From Glycocaulis sp051859565 (GTDB lineage Bacteria > Pseudomonadota > Alphaproteobacteria > Caulobacterales > Maricaulaceae): 64,000 bases of DNA. How positions within the stretch are numbered: position 1 is the first letter of the stretch; each line of letters begins with the position of its first letter. The DNA is taken from the NCBI RefSeq assembly GCF_051859565.1, contig NZ_JBHYFK010000004.1, positions 124,001-188,000 of the forward strand, given 5' to 3'. Below the pieces are notes generated by a model, which had not been told where the DNA came from, did not search any database, and worked only from the letters and a program-made list of their open reading frames with translations. Shown here piece by piece: positions 26,323 through 36,086 of the stretch. Position numbers and translations under genes: made by a program.

Positions 26323-28212
26323 ATGCTCTCAACGATCCGAAATCTCGCCCGCTCTCCGATTGCCGTCCTGATCATCATTGTTCCGGTGGTGGCCGCTTTC
26401 GCCCTGTTCGGCATCAACGACATATTCACCGGCACGGGCAATGCCGTTGCCACGGTCGGCTCCGAACGCGTGACGCTGCAGGATGTCAGCCGGACCATGC
26501 AGCGCGAGGTGCGCCGTCTGCAGATGGAAAGCCCGCGCATGACGCAGCAGGAAGCGGACGCAGCGGGTCTTGGTGACAGCGTCATCAACCTGCTGGTTGC
26601 ACAGGCCGCGATCAGCGCGCAGGCCCGCGAGCTTGGTATCGCGGCTACCGACGAGCAGGTAGCAGAGATCATCCAGTCAGCACCGGCCTTCCAGAGCGTG
26701 TTTTCCAATCGCTTCGACCCGGCCGCCTATAATGAATGGCTGCGCCAGGAAGGCTGGACGGCCAATACATTCGAGGCGCAGCTGCGCGCCGATCTGCGCC
26801 GCCAGCAATTTGTCGATGCCGCATTGTCAGGCGCAACGCCACCGGCGCTTTTCAGCCAGCTGCGCGCCCGCTACCAGGGCGAAACCCGCACTATCCGGGC
26901 CCTGCTGATCCCGCCCGCCCTGGCAGGCGAGGTTGAAGCGCCCGATGATGAAACCCTGCAGGCCTTCATCGCGGAGAACGAAGCGTTCTTCACCCTGCCC
27001 GAGCAGCGCCGGATCACGCTAGTGCGTCTCGACCCGCAGCTCGTGTCTGCCGATGTCGCTGTGGACGAAGCTGAACTGCGTGAGCTTTACGATATGCGCC
27101 GGGAAACGGGCGAGCTGTCCGAGGCGCCGCTGCGCACCTTCCTGCAATGGGTAACGCCCGACCAGCAGACTGCCGAGAACATTGTCGAGCGGCTTGAGGC
27201 CGGTGAAGATCCGTCAGCCATTTCCGCAGCGACAGGTCTGGGTGATCCGGTGCGGCTGGAGGACGTGGAACAGTTTGCTGTGCCCGACCAGGTAATCGGT
27301 CAGGCCGCGTTTGAAATGGCGCAGGGCGAAGCACGCGCCGTCCGGGGCCGTCTCGGCTGGCGCGCTGTTTATGTGCAGGCCGCCAACGACCCTGAAATTC
27401 CGGACTTCGAGTCTATGGCCGATGAACTGCGCACCGAGCTGGCCGGCGACGCTGCGGAATATCGTGTTCTCGATGCGCTTGCGGAATTCGAGGATCAGCG
27501 CGGACGCGGCGCGACGCTTGAGGAAGCTGCAGAAGCCGCCGGCATGCCGCTGGAACGCTTCGACTTCATGACGCCCGATGCATTTGAGATTTCTTCGGGT
27601 TCACCCCTGATGAGCCTCATCCGGGAGGAAGCCATCCTCCAAGCGGCGACCGCCACGCAGGAAGGCTTTGAATCCGACCTGACCGAATTTGGCGAAGGCG
27701 GCTATTTCATCCTGCGCGTCGACGCCGTTCGTCCCAGCGAGCTGGCACCGCTGGCCGATGTGCGTGAGCAGGCTGAAGCTTTCTGGCGCCTGCGCCAGAT
27801 CGACGACCGGCTGCAGGAAACCGTCACGCAGGCGCTGTCGCGGGCCGAGGCCGGTGAAAGCCTTGACGCCATCGCGGCAAGCATTCCCGGTACCCGCGTC
27901 GAGGGAAGCACCCTGTCACGCGGACAGACAGCAGGTCCGTTCACGCAAGCCCTGGTAGGCGCAGCGTTCCGTGCCCGCGAGAACACCCCTTTCGAGGCAC
28001 GCGCCGGCGATCAGCGCACGCGGGCAGTGGCAATAGTAACTGCCATCACGCCCGGGGCCTCCGAACTCGACAGCGCGACGCGCCGGGCCATCACCGAAGG
28101 CTATGAGAACGATATCGTTATCGCGCTGGAGCGGGCCCTGCTGGACAATTATGACGTACGGATCAACGCCCAGCTGCGCGACGCGGCGCTCGGCCGGTCC
28201 GACGCTGAGTAG
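26323..28212 (+). CDS. ppiD: Peptidyl-prolyl isomerase PpiD-like periplasmic chaperone (SurA_N/parvulin)
   Basis: The protein has about 629 residues. It has an N-terminal membrane anchor (AVLIIIVPVVAAFALFGINDIF), then SurA_N-like segments (VGSERVTLQDVSRTMQREV) and a central parvulin-like region around 240-360. The helical C-terminal part contains ARENTPFEARAGDQRT. It would hold and fold outer-membrane and secreted proteins at the outer face of the inner membrane. The reading frame extends upstream to 26032, but the ATG at 26323 starts right before the anchor, as in PpiD. The trpE start is 10 bp downstream. Confidence 0.85.
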   Translation: MLSTIRNLARSPIAVLIIIVPVVAAFALFGINDIFTGTGNAVATVGSERVTLQDVSRTMQREVRRLQMESPRMTQQEADAAGLGDSVINLLVAQAAISAQARELGIAATDEQVAEIIQSAPAFQSVFSNRFDPAAYNEWLRQEGWTANTFEAQLRADLRRQQFVDAALSGATPPALFSQLRARYQGETRTIRALLIPPALAGEVEAPDDETLQAFIAENEAFFTLPEQRRITLVRLDPQLVSADVAVDEAELRELYDMRRETGELSEAPLRTFLQWVTPDQQTAENIVERLEAGEDPSAISAATGLGDPVRLEDVEQFAVPDQVIGQAAFEMAQGEARAVRGRLGWRAVYVQAANDPEIPDFESMADELRTELAGDAAEYRVLDALAEFEDQRGRGATLEEAAEAAGMPLERFDFMTPDAFEISSGSPLMSLIREEAILQAATATQEGFESDLTEFGEGGYFILRVDAVRPSELAPLADVREQAEAFWRLRQIDDRLQETVTQALSRAEAGESLDAIAASIPGTRVEGSTLSRGQTAGPFTQALVGAAFRARENTPFEARAGDQRTRAVAIVTAITPGASELDSATRRAITEGYENDIVIALERALLDNYDVRINAQLRDAALGRSDAE

Positions 28213-28221
28213 GCAGCCCGC

Positions 28222-29724
28222 ATGATGCCCGGTTCGCACGAAGTCGACGCAGCCATTGCCCGCTGCGAGGCAGAAGGCCATGTCCTGCTGACCGCGCAGC
28301 GCGTGGACGATCTGGAAAATCCGGTATCGGCCTATCTGAAACTGTCAGGGACGGCGCGTCATTCCTGCCTCCTGGAAAGCGTCGAAGGCGGCACTTATCG
28401 AGGCCGCTATTCGGCTATCGGCCTGGACCCTGACCTGATCTGGCAGAGCCGGAACGGCAAAGCTTATGTCGCGAAGGCCGAAGGCTTTGACGACGTGCCG
28501 GAACATTTTGCTGAAGACGGCCAGCCGCTGGAATCGCTCAAGCGCCTCATCGCAGAGTCTGCCCTGCATGTGCCCGGTGAGCTGGCACCGATAGCGGCAG
28601 GTCTTTTCGGTTATCTCGGCTATGACATGATCCGGGAAATCGAAAACCTGCCGGCAAATGCGCCGTCCGACCCACTTGGAACCCCGGACGGATTTCTGAT
28701 CCGGCCACGGGTAGTGGTCGTTTTTGATGCGGTCCGCCAGGAAATTCTGGCCGCCGCGCCTGCCCGCCTCTCGCCAGGCATTTCCGCCCGTGAGGCAGTA
28801 GAGGCCGCCGCCTTGCGCATAGGCGCGGTTTTTGAGCGGCTGGACACCGCTTCTCCCGTCCAGCGCCGTCAAGCCGCTTGTGAGCCCGCCCCCGAACCGC
28901 AGAGCAATATGGCGCCCGGGGCGTTCCACGCGAATGTGGACAAGGCCCGCAACTATATCCGTGCTGGTGATGCCTTCCAGATCGTGGCCAGCCAGCGCTT
29001 TTCAACGCCTTTCACGGCGCCCCCTTTTGCGCTTTACCGCTCGCTTCGCCGGACCAACCCCTCGCCCTTCCTCTTCTTCTTCGATCTGGACGGTTTCGCG
29101 ATTGCAGGTTCCAGCCCGGAAATCCTTGTCCGCCTGCGCGACGGCGTGGTCACCGTCCGCCCGATTGCAGGCACGCGGCCGCGCGGCGCGACGCCCGATG
29201 AGGATAACGCCAACGAAGCCGAGTTGCTGGCCGATCCCAAGGAGCGCGCCGAGCACCTCATGCTTCTGGACCTGGGGCGCAACGATGTCGGCCGGGTCGC
29301 CAGGCCGGGCAGTGTGCGCGTCACCGAGCGCGAAATCGTCGAACGCTATAGCCACGTCATGCATATCGTTTCCAATGTCGAAGGCGAGCTGAACGATGGC
29401 GAGGATGCCATATCGGCCCTGTTTGCCGGCTTCCCGGCAGGCACCGTCTCGGGCGCACCCAAAGTGCGCGCCATGGAGATCATTGACGAGCTGGAGCCGC
29501 ACCGGCGGGGCATTTATGCCGGAGCTGTCGGCTATTTCGGTGCTGGCGGCGGCATGGATACCTGCATCGCGCTGAGAACAGCCATCATCAAGGATGGCGT
29601 CATGCATGTGCAGGCAGGCGCGGGCATCGTTCTGGATTCCGACCCCGAGGCCGAGCGCATGGAAACCGTGAACAAGGCCAAGGCCCTGTTCCGCGCGGCA
29701 GAAGAGGCATGGCGGTTTGCCTAG
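28222..29724 (+). CDS. trpE: Anthranilate synthase component I
   Basis: Makes anthranilate from chorismate with ammonia from TrpG. It has 500 residues with the chorismate-binding signatures SSPEILVRLRDG, RPIAGTRPRGATPDED, LGRNDVGRVARPGSV and FPAGTVSGAPKVRAME near 390-410. The feedback-site element LLES (residues 49-52) is present, so tryptophan inhibition is expected. It probably shares a transcript with ppiD (10 bp gap). Its end overlaps the antisense deacetylase-family gene by 4 bp, which separates it from trpGDC. Confidence 0.95.
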   Translation: MMPGSHEVDAAIARCEAEGHVLLTAQRVDDLENPVSAYLKLSGTARHSCLLESVEGGTYRGRYSAIGLDPDLIWQSRNGKAYVAKAEGFDDVPEHFAEDGQPLESLKRLIAESALHVPGELAPIAAGLFGYLGYDMIREIENLPANAPSDPLGTPDGFLIRPRVVVVFDAVRQEILAAAPARLSPGISAREAVEAAALRIGAVFERLDTASPVQRRQAACEPAPEPQSNMAPGAFHANVDKARNYIRAGDAFQIVASQRFSTPFTAPPFALYRSLRRTNPSPFLFFFDLDGFAIAGSSPEILVRLRDGVVTVRPIAGTRPRGATPDEDNANEAELLADPKERAEHLMLLDLGRNDVGRVARPGSVRVTEREIVERYSHVMHIVSNVEGELNDGEDAISALFAGFPAGTVSGAPKVRAMEIIDELEPHRRGIYAGAVGYFGAGGGMDTCIALRTAIIKDGVMHVQAGAGIVLDSDPEAERMETVNKAKALFRAAEEAWRFA

Positions 29725-30629
29725 CTCGCCTGATGCCTGCCACGCGCTTCGGCAAGGCGCGAAACCGTGACGAGCTCCACCCCTGCCGCCTCGGCGCGCT
29801 CTGCGAGCCCCTCAAGGGCGGCCAGCGTCATGGCATGCGGATGACCGATGGCAATGGCAGACCCGGTTGCGACGGCCCGGTCAAGCGCCTCGCCAATCGC
29901 CGCATCAATCGCCTGAGGCGTGCGCACATGGTCCAGAAAGACATCCCGGCGCAGAGCCGTAAGTCCGGCCCGGGATGCGACCGCGGCAGCAACGCTGCGC
30001 TGATGGGTGAGGGAATCGACAAAGATCAGGCCAGAGCCTTCCAGCGCGGCAAACACGCGTGCCATGGCTGCCCGGTCCGTTGTCATGGCGCTGCCCATAT
30101 GGTTGTTGAAGCCGGTAGCGCCCGGAACGCGCGACAACGCCCACCCTGTCCGGCGGGCGATCTCTGCAATGTCGTGCGCGCGGATCAGCGCATTGGGTCC
30201 GGGATCAGCAAGGCCGACAGGCTCCATCGGCAGATGCAAGAATACTTCCAGCCCTGCAGCAGAAGCTGCATGCGCAATGTCCGGCGCGGCCTCAGCAAAG
30301 GGCAGTATGGAGAGCGTCAGAGGCAGGCCAGACGCGATTAGGGCGTCGGCCACCGCCACGTCCGGCCCGATATCATCAATGATGACCGCCAGCATGGGCC
30401 GCACGCCGGACATGACGAAGGGTTCTTGAGGCAGAACAGGCGTGGCGGCATCGGCCACCACCGGGAGGCTTTCCAGAACTGGCGCGGCTTCTCCCGGTGA
30501 AACAGCCTGGAGCGCACCCTCCTCTGACGCCTCACGGCTGCCCAGCTGAAACGCCAGACCGGCAAGCAGCAGCATCGCCGCGGCGGCTGCGCTGGCCATA
30601 TGGATGACGCTGGTTGCGGGCGAGGACAT
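29721..30629 (-). CDS. Divergent polysaccharide deacetylase (YibQ family)
   Basis: The protein has about 302 residues. An N-terminal membrane anchor (MASAAAAAMLLLAGLAFQLG) is followed by a Pro/Ala-rich linker and a divergent NodB-like barrel: LAVIIDDIGPDVAVADA, LTLSILPFAEAAPDIA, LEVFLHLPMEP, NNHMGSAMT and AIAIGHPHAMTL. In Escherichia coli the relative YibQ is poorly characterised, and links to envelope maintenance are inference. In other alphaproteobacteria this family often sits by peptidase/CtpA genes. Here it lies antisense between trpE and trpG. Confidence 0.85.
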   Translation of the reverse strand: MSSPATSVIHMASAAAAAMLLLAGLAFQLGSREASEEGALQAVSPGEAAPVLESLPVVADAATPVLPQEPFVMSGVRPMLAVIIDDIGPDVAVADALIASGLPLTLSILPFAEAAPDIAHAASAAGLEVFLHLPMEPVGLADPGPNALIRAHDIAEIARRTGWALSRVPGATGFNNHMGSAMTTDRAAMARVFAALEGSGLIFVDSLTHQRSVAAAVASRAGLTALRRDVFLDHVRTPQAIDAAIGEALDRAVATGSAIAIGHPHAMTLAALEGLAERAEAAGVELVTVSRLAEARGRHQAS

Positions 30630-30722
30630 GAAAATGATGCATAAGGTGAGTCGCAAACATTGGCGGCTCCTCAATGCCCGACTAGATTGCCTCTGCCGCG
30701 CCGCAATATGGACCTATCGGGC

Positions 30723-31313
30723 ATGCTGCTCATCATCGACAACTACGACAGCTTCACCTTCAACCTGGTCCATTATTTCCAGGAGCTCGGCGCGCAGACC
30801 CGCGTGATCCGCAACGATGCCATGAGCGCGGCTGAGGCGCTGGGCCTCGGCGCAGAAGCCATCGTCCTGTCACCCGGTCCGTGTGATCCGGACCGAGCAG
30901 GCATCTGTCTGGACGTGCTGCGACAGGCGCCTTCAGATCTGCCGATCCTGGGCGTCTGCCTCGGCCATCAGGCGATGGGACAGGTCTACGGCGGCAAGGT
31001 GGTTCAGGCACGCGAGATCATGCACGGCAAGACCAGCCCGATCACGCATGACGCTACGGGCGTGTTTGCCGGCCTGCCCTCACCGTTTGAGGCGACACGC
31101 TACCACTCGCTCGCCGTCGACCTGCCCGAGGGCAGCGAGCTGGTCGTCAACGCCCGCACCGCCGATGGCGAGATCATGGGCCTCCGGCACCGTTCCCGCC
31201 CTGTACATGGCGTCCAGTTCCACCCCGAATCGATTGCCTCCGAGCACGGCCATGCCCTTTTGAAGAATTTTCTGGCTGAAATCCCCCGCCAGTCCGGCAA
31301 GGCTGCCGCATGA
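30723..31313 (+). CDS. trpG: Anthranilate synthase component II (glutamine amidotransferase)
   Basis: Supplies ammonia to TrpE. It has about 196 residues, starting MLLIIDNYDSFTFNLVHYF. It has the class I glutaminase triad: Cys in LGVCLGHQAMG, then His and Glu in GVQFHPESIAS. The starts at 30708 and 30723 cannot be separated firmly, since no strong ribosome binding site is seen. The stop overlaps the trpD start (ATGA). Confidence 0.94.
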   Translation: MLLIIDNYDSFTFNLVHYFQELGAQTRVIRNDAMSAAEALGLGAEAIVLSPGPCDPDRAGICLDVLRQAPSDLPILGVCLGHQAMGQVYGGKVVQAREIMHGKTSPITHDATGVFAGLPSPFEATRYHSLAVDLPEGSELVVNARTADGEIMGLRHRSRPVHGVQFHPESIASEHGHALLKNFLAEIPRQSGKAAA

Positions 31314-32326
31314 GCCAGATGCGCCCGGCCATCTCCGCCCTTGCAGGCGGAAAGCTGCCTGCGCCCGAGGCGCTGGAGGCGGCTTTTGATGCGCTGATGG
31401 ATGGCGAAGCGGATCTGGCCGAGATTGGCGGCTTTCTTATCGGACTGGCCGCGATTGGCGAGGATCCGGGCGTGCTGGCCACCGGAGCGCGCGCGATGCG
31501 CGCGCGGATGAACACGGTGAAAGCTCCCGCCAATGCCATTGATACATGCGGAACCGGCGGCGACGCCCGGGGCACATGGAACGTCTCCACCGCCGCCGCG
31601 CTGGTGGCTGCTGCTGCGGGCGCCGTGGTTGCCAAGCATGGCAACAAGGCCGCCTCATCAAAATCTGGCTCGGCAGAAGTGCTCGATTCATCGGGTGTGA
31701 ACCTGATGGCAACGCCTGAACAGATAGAACGGGCGCTGGCCGAGGCCGGTGTCGCCTTCCTGTTCGCCCAGGCCCATCACGGCGCCGTGCGCCACGTGGC
31801 CCCTGCCCGCAAGACGCTGGGGGTGCGCACCGTGTTCAACCTGCTGGGTCCGCTATCGAATCCTGCGGGCACACGCCGCCAGCTTTTGGGCGTATTCGAC
31901 CGGCGCTGGCTTGTGCCGATGGCCGAAGCCTTGCGCGATCTGGGCGCCGAGCGTGCGTGGATCGTCCACGGCGAAGATGGTCTGGATGAGATCACCACAA
32001 CCGGCGCCACCCATATCGCCAGCCTGGAGGCCGATGGCAGCGTGCGCGAGTTCACCGTCACGCCTGAAGATGCCGGATTGCCCCGCGCGAGCCTTGATGA
32101 TCTCAAGGGCGGGGAACCGGCCGAGAATGCCGCCGCCCTGCACCGCCTGCTGGACGGCGAGCATGGCGCATACCGCGACATTGTCCTGTTCAATGCCAGC
32201 GCGGCACTGGTGCTTGCGGGCAAGGCTGATGGCCTGAAAGACGGCGTGGCGCTGGCAGCAGCCGCCATTGATGACGGGCGGGCCGCCGGAACGCTCAATA
32301 AGCTTGTACATATTACAAACACCTGA
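31310..32326 (+). CDS. trpD: Anthranilate phosphoribosyltransferase
   Basis: Second step of tryptophan synthesis, joining PRPP to anthranilate. It has 338 residues. PRPP-binding DTCGTGGDARGTWNVSTAAA lies near 75-95, VAKHGNKAASSKSGSAEVL near 107 and RTVFNLLGPLSNPA near 168. It is coupled to trpG by a 4-bp overlap, and trpC starts 12 bp after it. Confidence 0.96.
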   Translation: MSQMRPAISALAGGKLPAPEALEAAFDALMDGEADLAEIGGFLIGLAAIGEDPGVLATGARAMRARMNTVKAPANAIDTCGTGGDARGTWNVSTAAALVAAAAGAVVAKHGNKAASSKSGSAEVLDSSGVNLMATPEQIERALAEAGVAFLFAQAHHGAVRHVAPARKTLGVRTVFNLLGPLSNPAGTRRQLLGVFDRRWLVPMAEALRDLGAERAWIVHGEDGLDEITTTGATHIASLEADGSVREFTVTPEDAGLPRASLDDLKGGEPAENAAALHRLLDGEHGAYRDIVLFNASAALVLAGKADGLKDGVALAAAAIDDGRAAGTLNKLVHITNT

Positions 32327-32338
32327 GGAGCGCCCGCG

Positions 32339-33133
32339 ATGAGCGACACGCTGGAGCGTATTGGCATCTACAAGCGCGCGGACACCGCGCGCCGCAAGGC
32401 AGCTCTCAGCTATGCCGACGTCTGCGCAAAGGCGCGCGCTGCCTCACCTGTGCGCGGTTTTTTCAGGCAGCTGCAAACCCGGCAAGCCGCCGACGGACTG
32501 GCCCTGATTGCGGAGATCAAGAAGGCAAGCCCCTCCAAAGGCCTGATCCGCGCCGACTTTGACCCTCCCGCGCTCGCCCGCGCCTATGAGGACGGGGGCG
32601 CAGCCTGCCTCTCCATCCTCACCGACACGGAAAGCTTTGAAGGAGCCGACAGCCATCTGGTCGAGGCGCGCGCCGCCGTCTCCCTGCCCGTATTGCGCAA
32701 GGACTTCCTCTATGACCCCTGGCAGGTCGTAGAGGCCCGCGCTCTGGGCGCAGACTGCATTCTGGTCATCATGGCAGCCGTGGACGACACCCTGGCCGCC
32801 GATCTGGTGGCGGAGGCTGCACACTGGAAAATGGATGCCCTTATCGAGGTGCATGACCGGGCGGAGCTGGACCGGGCCCTCGCCCTGCCCTCGCCCCTCA
32901 TTGGTATCAATAACCGCAATCTGCGCACCTTCGATGTGACGCTCGATACGTTCGAGGCGCTCAGCGCGCATGTCCCCGAGGACCGCTTTCTCGTCGCAGA
33001 GAGCGGCATTTTCTCCTTCGATGACGCTGAGCGGGTGCGTAAGTCCGGCGCCAAAGCGCTTCTGGTCGGCGAAAGCCTCATGCGCCAGAATGATGTAACG
33101 TCAGCGGTGAAAGACCTGATGAAGTTCGCGTGA
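32339..33133 (+). CDS. trpC: Indole-3-glycerol phosphate synthase
   Basis: Closes the indole ring. It has 264 residues with a (beta/alpha)8 barrel: IAEIKKASPSKGLIR (catalytic Lys), LSILTDTESFEG, LPVLRKDFLYDPWQV, GINNRNLRTFDV and VAESGIFSFDD. It is a monofunctional enzyme without trpF. It ends the trpGDC operon; moaC and moeA, common after trpC in relatives, are missing and lexA follows. Confidence 0.96.
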   Translation: MSDTLERIGIYKRADTARRKAALSYADVCAKARAASPVRGFFRQLQTRQAADGLALIAEIKKASPSKGLIRADFDPPALARAYEDGGAACLSILTDTESFEGADSHLVEARAAVSLPVLRKDFLYDPWQVVEARALGADCILVIMAAVDDTLAADLVAEAAHWKMDALIEVHDRAELDRALALPSPLIGINNRNLRTFDVTLDTFEALSAHVPEDRFLVAESGIFSFDDAERVRKSGAKALLVGESLMRQNDVTSAVKDLMKFA

Positions 33134-33148
33134 GACCCCGTATTCCGC

Positions 33149-33177
33149 TTGACCAGCCGCCGGAACAGGCATAGAAC
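33149..33177 (+). promoter_or_regulatory. lexA promoter with SOS box
   Basis: TTGACC (33149-33154) and TAGAAC (33172-33177) are 17 bp apart. GAAC-AGGCATA-GAAC (33163-33177) is a perfect match to the alphaproteobacterial LexA box GAAC-N7-GAAC and covers the -10, so LexA would repress its own gene. Confidence 0.85.
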
Positions 33178-33230
33178 AAAACATGGCCTTTCTGGCTTTG
33201 TTCCCGCTGCGCCTGGAGATCAGACCCCTC

Positions 33231-33902
33231 ATGCTGACCCGCAAACAACACGAGCTTCTGCTCTTCATTCACAAGCGCCTCTCTGAAGACGGCGTTTCCC
33301 CGTCCTTTGACGAGATGAAGGAAGCGCTTCAGCTGGCTTCAAAGTCCGGTGTTCACCGCCTCGTCAGCGCGCTGGAGGAGCGTGGCTTCATTCGGCGTCT
33401 GGCCCACCGGGCCCGGGCGCTCGAAGTGCTCAAGCTCCCGGATGCCTCCGCACCGCGCGCAAGCGCCGCAGATAATGTCGTCAGCGGCAATTTCGCCCGC
33501 CGGGAGGTGGAGACAGATTCGGTTGATGTGCCGCTTCTGGGCAAGATCGCGGCTGGCGTACCCATCGAAGCCATCCAGCACGAAACCGAGCGTTTCGGCG
33601 TGCCGTCCCAAATGGTCTCGTCGGGTGAACATTTCGCGCTCGAGGTCGAGGGCGACTCCATGATCGAGGCCGGTATTCTGGATGGCGATTATGTCATTAT
33701 CCGGCGCGGAGACACGGCCAATAATGGCGAGATTGTCGTTGCGCTGGTGGATAATGAGGAAGCCACGCTCAAGCGCATCCGCCGCAAGGGCGGGTCGATT
33801 GCTCTTGAAGCGGCCAACCCGGCCTATGAGACCCGCATTTTCGGGCCCGACCGGGTGCAGGTTCAGGGTCGTCTGGTGGGGCTGATCCGCCGCTATCACT
33901 GA
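33231..33902 (+). CDS. lexA: SOS repressor LexA
   Basis: Repressor of DNA-damage genes, inactivated by RecA-stimulated self-cleavage. It has 223 residues from MLTRKQHELL. An N-terminal winged helix (SPSFDEMKEALQLASKSGVH) is followed by the cleavage site Ala108-Gly109 (KIAAGVP) and the catalytic pair Ser143 (EGDSMIEAG) and Lys181 (ATLKRI). All parts for autocleavage are present. The ORF opens at 33183, but the family N-terminus and the promoter position favour 33231. A second likely target in this window is the SidA-like gene near 57.3 kb. Confidence 0.96.
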   Translation: MLTRKQHELLLFIHKRLSEDGVSPSFDEMKEALQLASKSGVHRLVSALEERGFIRRLAHRARALEVLKLPDASAPRASAADNVVSGNFARREVETDSVDVPLLGKIAAGVPIEAIQHETERFGVPSQMVSSGEHFALEVEGDSMIEAGILDGDYVIIRRGDTANNGEIVVALVDNEEATLKRIRRKGGSIALEAANPAYETRIFGPDRVQVQGRLVGLIRRYH

Positions 33903-33929
33903 TCCGGGGGGCCGGGCGGCGGCGGACAG

Positions 33930-36086
33930 TCAGTTGCCCCGCTCCCGCCCCCAGACACGGGCCGCACTGCCATCATTGGCGCCGCGCAGGCGGATTATGC
34001 GGCCATCTCTGACCCAGAACTCGGCACTGCCCAGCTCTGCCCGCGCCGCATCATCCAGAACTGGCACGGCGCAGCGGCGCTTCTGCCAGGCACTGACATT
34101 GCCGCGCGCGATCACGAGATCGGCGCGCACGCAGTCTTCCTCCAGCGAGGCGGGATGCTCGCTGACAGCCACGCGCAGACCCTCAGCCGTGACAACAAGG
34201 CAGCCCAGCGGATCGCACGCATAATCCCCGCGCGGCGCGGCGCTTAGCCCTGTTCCTGCGCGCTGCAGGAGAACGCCTGTCTCGAACCGGCCCCGGCGGC
34301 GGTCGCTGACCTGCCAGTCTCCGGGTTCACCGGACTCAGCTGAAAGGCTGCGCGAAACGAGTACGCCCGACGCGGTGATCATCATGTCGGGCGGCGATTG
34401 CAGTGCCCACAGGCCAAGTGCCCCGGCAGCAAAAGGGACACCCGCCACTCGCACCAGCCCGCGCCCCAGCGTCGCCAGGGCAAACCCGGTCGCATAGAGG
34501 CCAAGCACGATCCCGCCCGGTGCCAGCGCCGGCATGGCCGCGCCGGGCAGCGAGGATGTCCACGTGGCGATGGCAAGAACGATGTCCATGCCCGCCGCGC
34601 TCACCAGGAGCGGCAGCCCTTCCAGCCCGAAGGGAGCCAGCAATAGCCCCACGACACCCGCCGGCATGACCCAGAAGCTGAAGACCGGCATGGCCAGAAG
34701 GTTTGCGCCAAACCCGTAGGCTGCCATGCGCTGGAAGTGGAAGGCGGCAAAAAGCCCGGTCGCGCTGCCCGCCACCAGGCTGGTAACGGCAAGGCCTGTA
34801 AACGCGGCCTGTACCCGCGCGAACCAGCCGTAATCTGCCATATCGCGTGTCATCCGCCATCTCTGCCAGGCTTCATAGACGGCGATCAGCGCGGCGGTGG
34901 CGGCGAAGCTCATCTGGAAACCCGGCTCGATCACGCTTTGCGGGCTGAATGCGATGATGATGAGTGCGGCCAGAGCAAGCGACTGAAACGACACCGCTCT
35001 TCGCCCTATCAATATCGCTGTGAACATGACCGCAGCCATGACGAAGGCACGCTGGGTGGAAATCGCCCCGCCAGACAGCAGCAGGTAGCCAAGGGCGGCG
35101 AGCAGTGCGATCAGCGCGGCAGGCTTTCGCGGGTCATGCGCGCGGGCGAAGGGCTCAATCGAGGCGATGAGCCAGCGCGCCGCGAAATAGATGCCGCCCG
35201 CCAGCAATGCCATATGCATCCCCGATATGGCCAGCAGATGGCCGAGGCCCGACAGCCGCAAGGCCTCGGCATGATCCTCGGTCACACCGGACCGCTCGCC
35301 CGTCAGAAGGGCTGCAATGACCGGGCCTGAATTGGGTCCGGCTGCATCGGCGATGCGCTGCGCCAGCCGCCAGCGCCAACCCAGAAACGCGCGCAGCTCC
35401 TCCTGCCCGGCAATCTCTTCCGGCTGAGGCTGGGAAATGGAAAAGCCCGCGAGGGCCACCCGCTGATACCAGGCCGCCCGCGCGCCGTCATAGCCGCCTG
35501 CCGCCGCAGGCCCGCGCGGATGGGACAGGACAGCATTGACACGTATGCCGTCGCCGGGGGTCAGGGTTTCGGTGTTGATCCGCAAGCGCACCCGGAACGG
35601 CGCCACATCGGCGCGCTCCAGCGTCTGCACGCGCAATAGCACGCGCCCCGACCGGCCTCTGCGTTCGATGCGCTCCACCCATCCTGTAACGGTGCGGGCT
35701 CGGTCGCTGACCTCGATCACGGGCGGCGCAAGCGAGAGCGTCCTGCCCTGAACATGGGCATGCCCGGCCAGCGCACAGGCGCTCAGGACGATCGCTGCCA
35801 TCAGGGACGGCTTGGCGGTGAGAAGCGGGACGGCCAGAACGCAGGCAAAAGCGGCAAGCCAGAAAACCGGGATCAGCACGCTGCCAGGCTCTGCCGGAAC
35901 CGAAAGATAGACTGCTGCACCCAGCCCCGCGGCCAGCGGCGCCCACAAGATCAGATCGGACGACCGGACAGCTCTTGATGGCAATACAGGCTGCAAAAGA
36001 CGGCTCAGTGCCGCGCGCTCGGCGCCCGAAACCGGGCTGCGCCCCCGCCGGATTGATGTCCAGACCGCCTGGATGTAGCGGTGCAT
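33930..36086 (-). CDS. comEC: ComEC/Rec2-family competence DNA channel protein
   Basis: A membrane protein of about 718 residues that moves single-stranded DNA across the inner membrane during transformation. It has an N-terminal DUF4131/OB-like part (TVTGWVERIERRGRSGRVLLR), then the competence domain with LSGLGHLLAISGMHMALLAGG and many hydrophobic helices. A short soluble C-terminal region follows, in place of a full metallo-beta-lactamase domain. The ATG at 36086 has AGGGTGG upstream. It is divergent from gltX and converges on lexA. Whether this strain is competent cannot be told here. Confidence 0.9.
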   Translation of the reverse strand: MHRYIQAVWTSIRRGRSPVSGAERAALSRLLQPVLPSRAVRSSDLILWAPLAAGLGAAVYLSVPAEPGSVLIPVFWLAAFACVLAVPLLTAKPSLMAAIVLSACALAGHAHVQGRTLSLAPPVIEVSDRARTVTGWVERIERRGRSGRVLLRVQTLERADVAPFRVRLRINTETLTPGDGIRVNAVLSHPRGPAAAGGYDGARAAWYQRVALAGFSISQPQPEEIAGQEELRAFLGWRWRLAQRIADAAGPNSGPVIAALLTGERSGVTEDHAEALRLSGLGHLLAISGMHMALLAGGIYFAARWLIASIEPFARAHDPRKPAALIALLAALGYLLLSGGAISTQRAFVMAAVMFTAILIGRRAVSFQSLALAALIIIAFSPQSVIEPGFQMSFAATAALIAVYEAWQRWRMTRDMADYGWFARVQAAFTGLAVTSLVAGSATGLFAAFHFQRMAAYGFGANLLAMPVFSFWVMPAGVVGLLLAPFGLEGLPLLVSAAGMDIVLAIATWTSSLPGAAMPALAPGGIVLGLYATGFALATLGRGLVRVAGVPFAAGALGLWALQSPPDMMITASGVLVSRSLSAESGEPGDWQVSDRRRGRFETGVLLQRAGTGLSAAPRGDYACDPLGCLVVTAEGLRVAVSEHPASLEEDCVRADLVIARGNVSAWQKRRCAVPVLDDAARAELGSAEFWVRDGRIIRLRGANDGSAARVWGRERGN

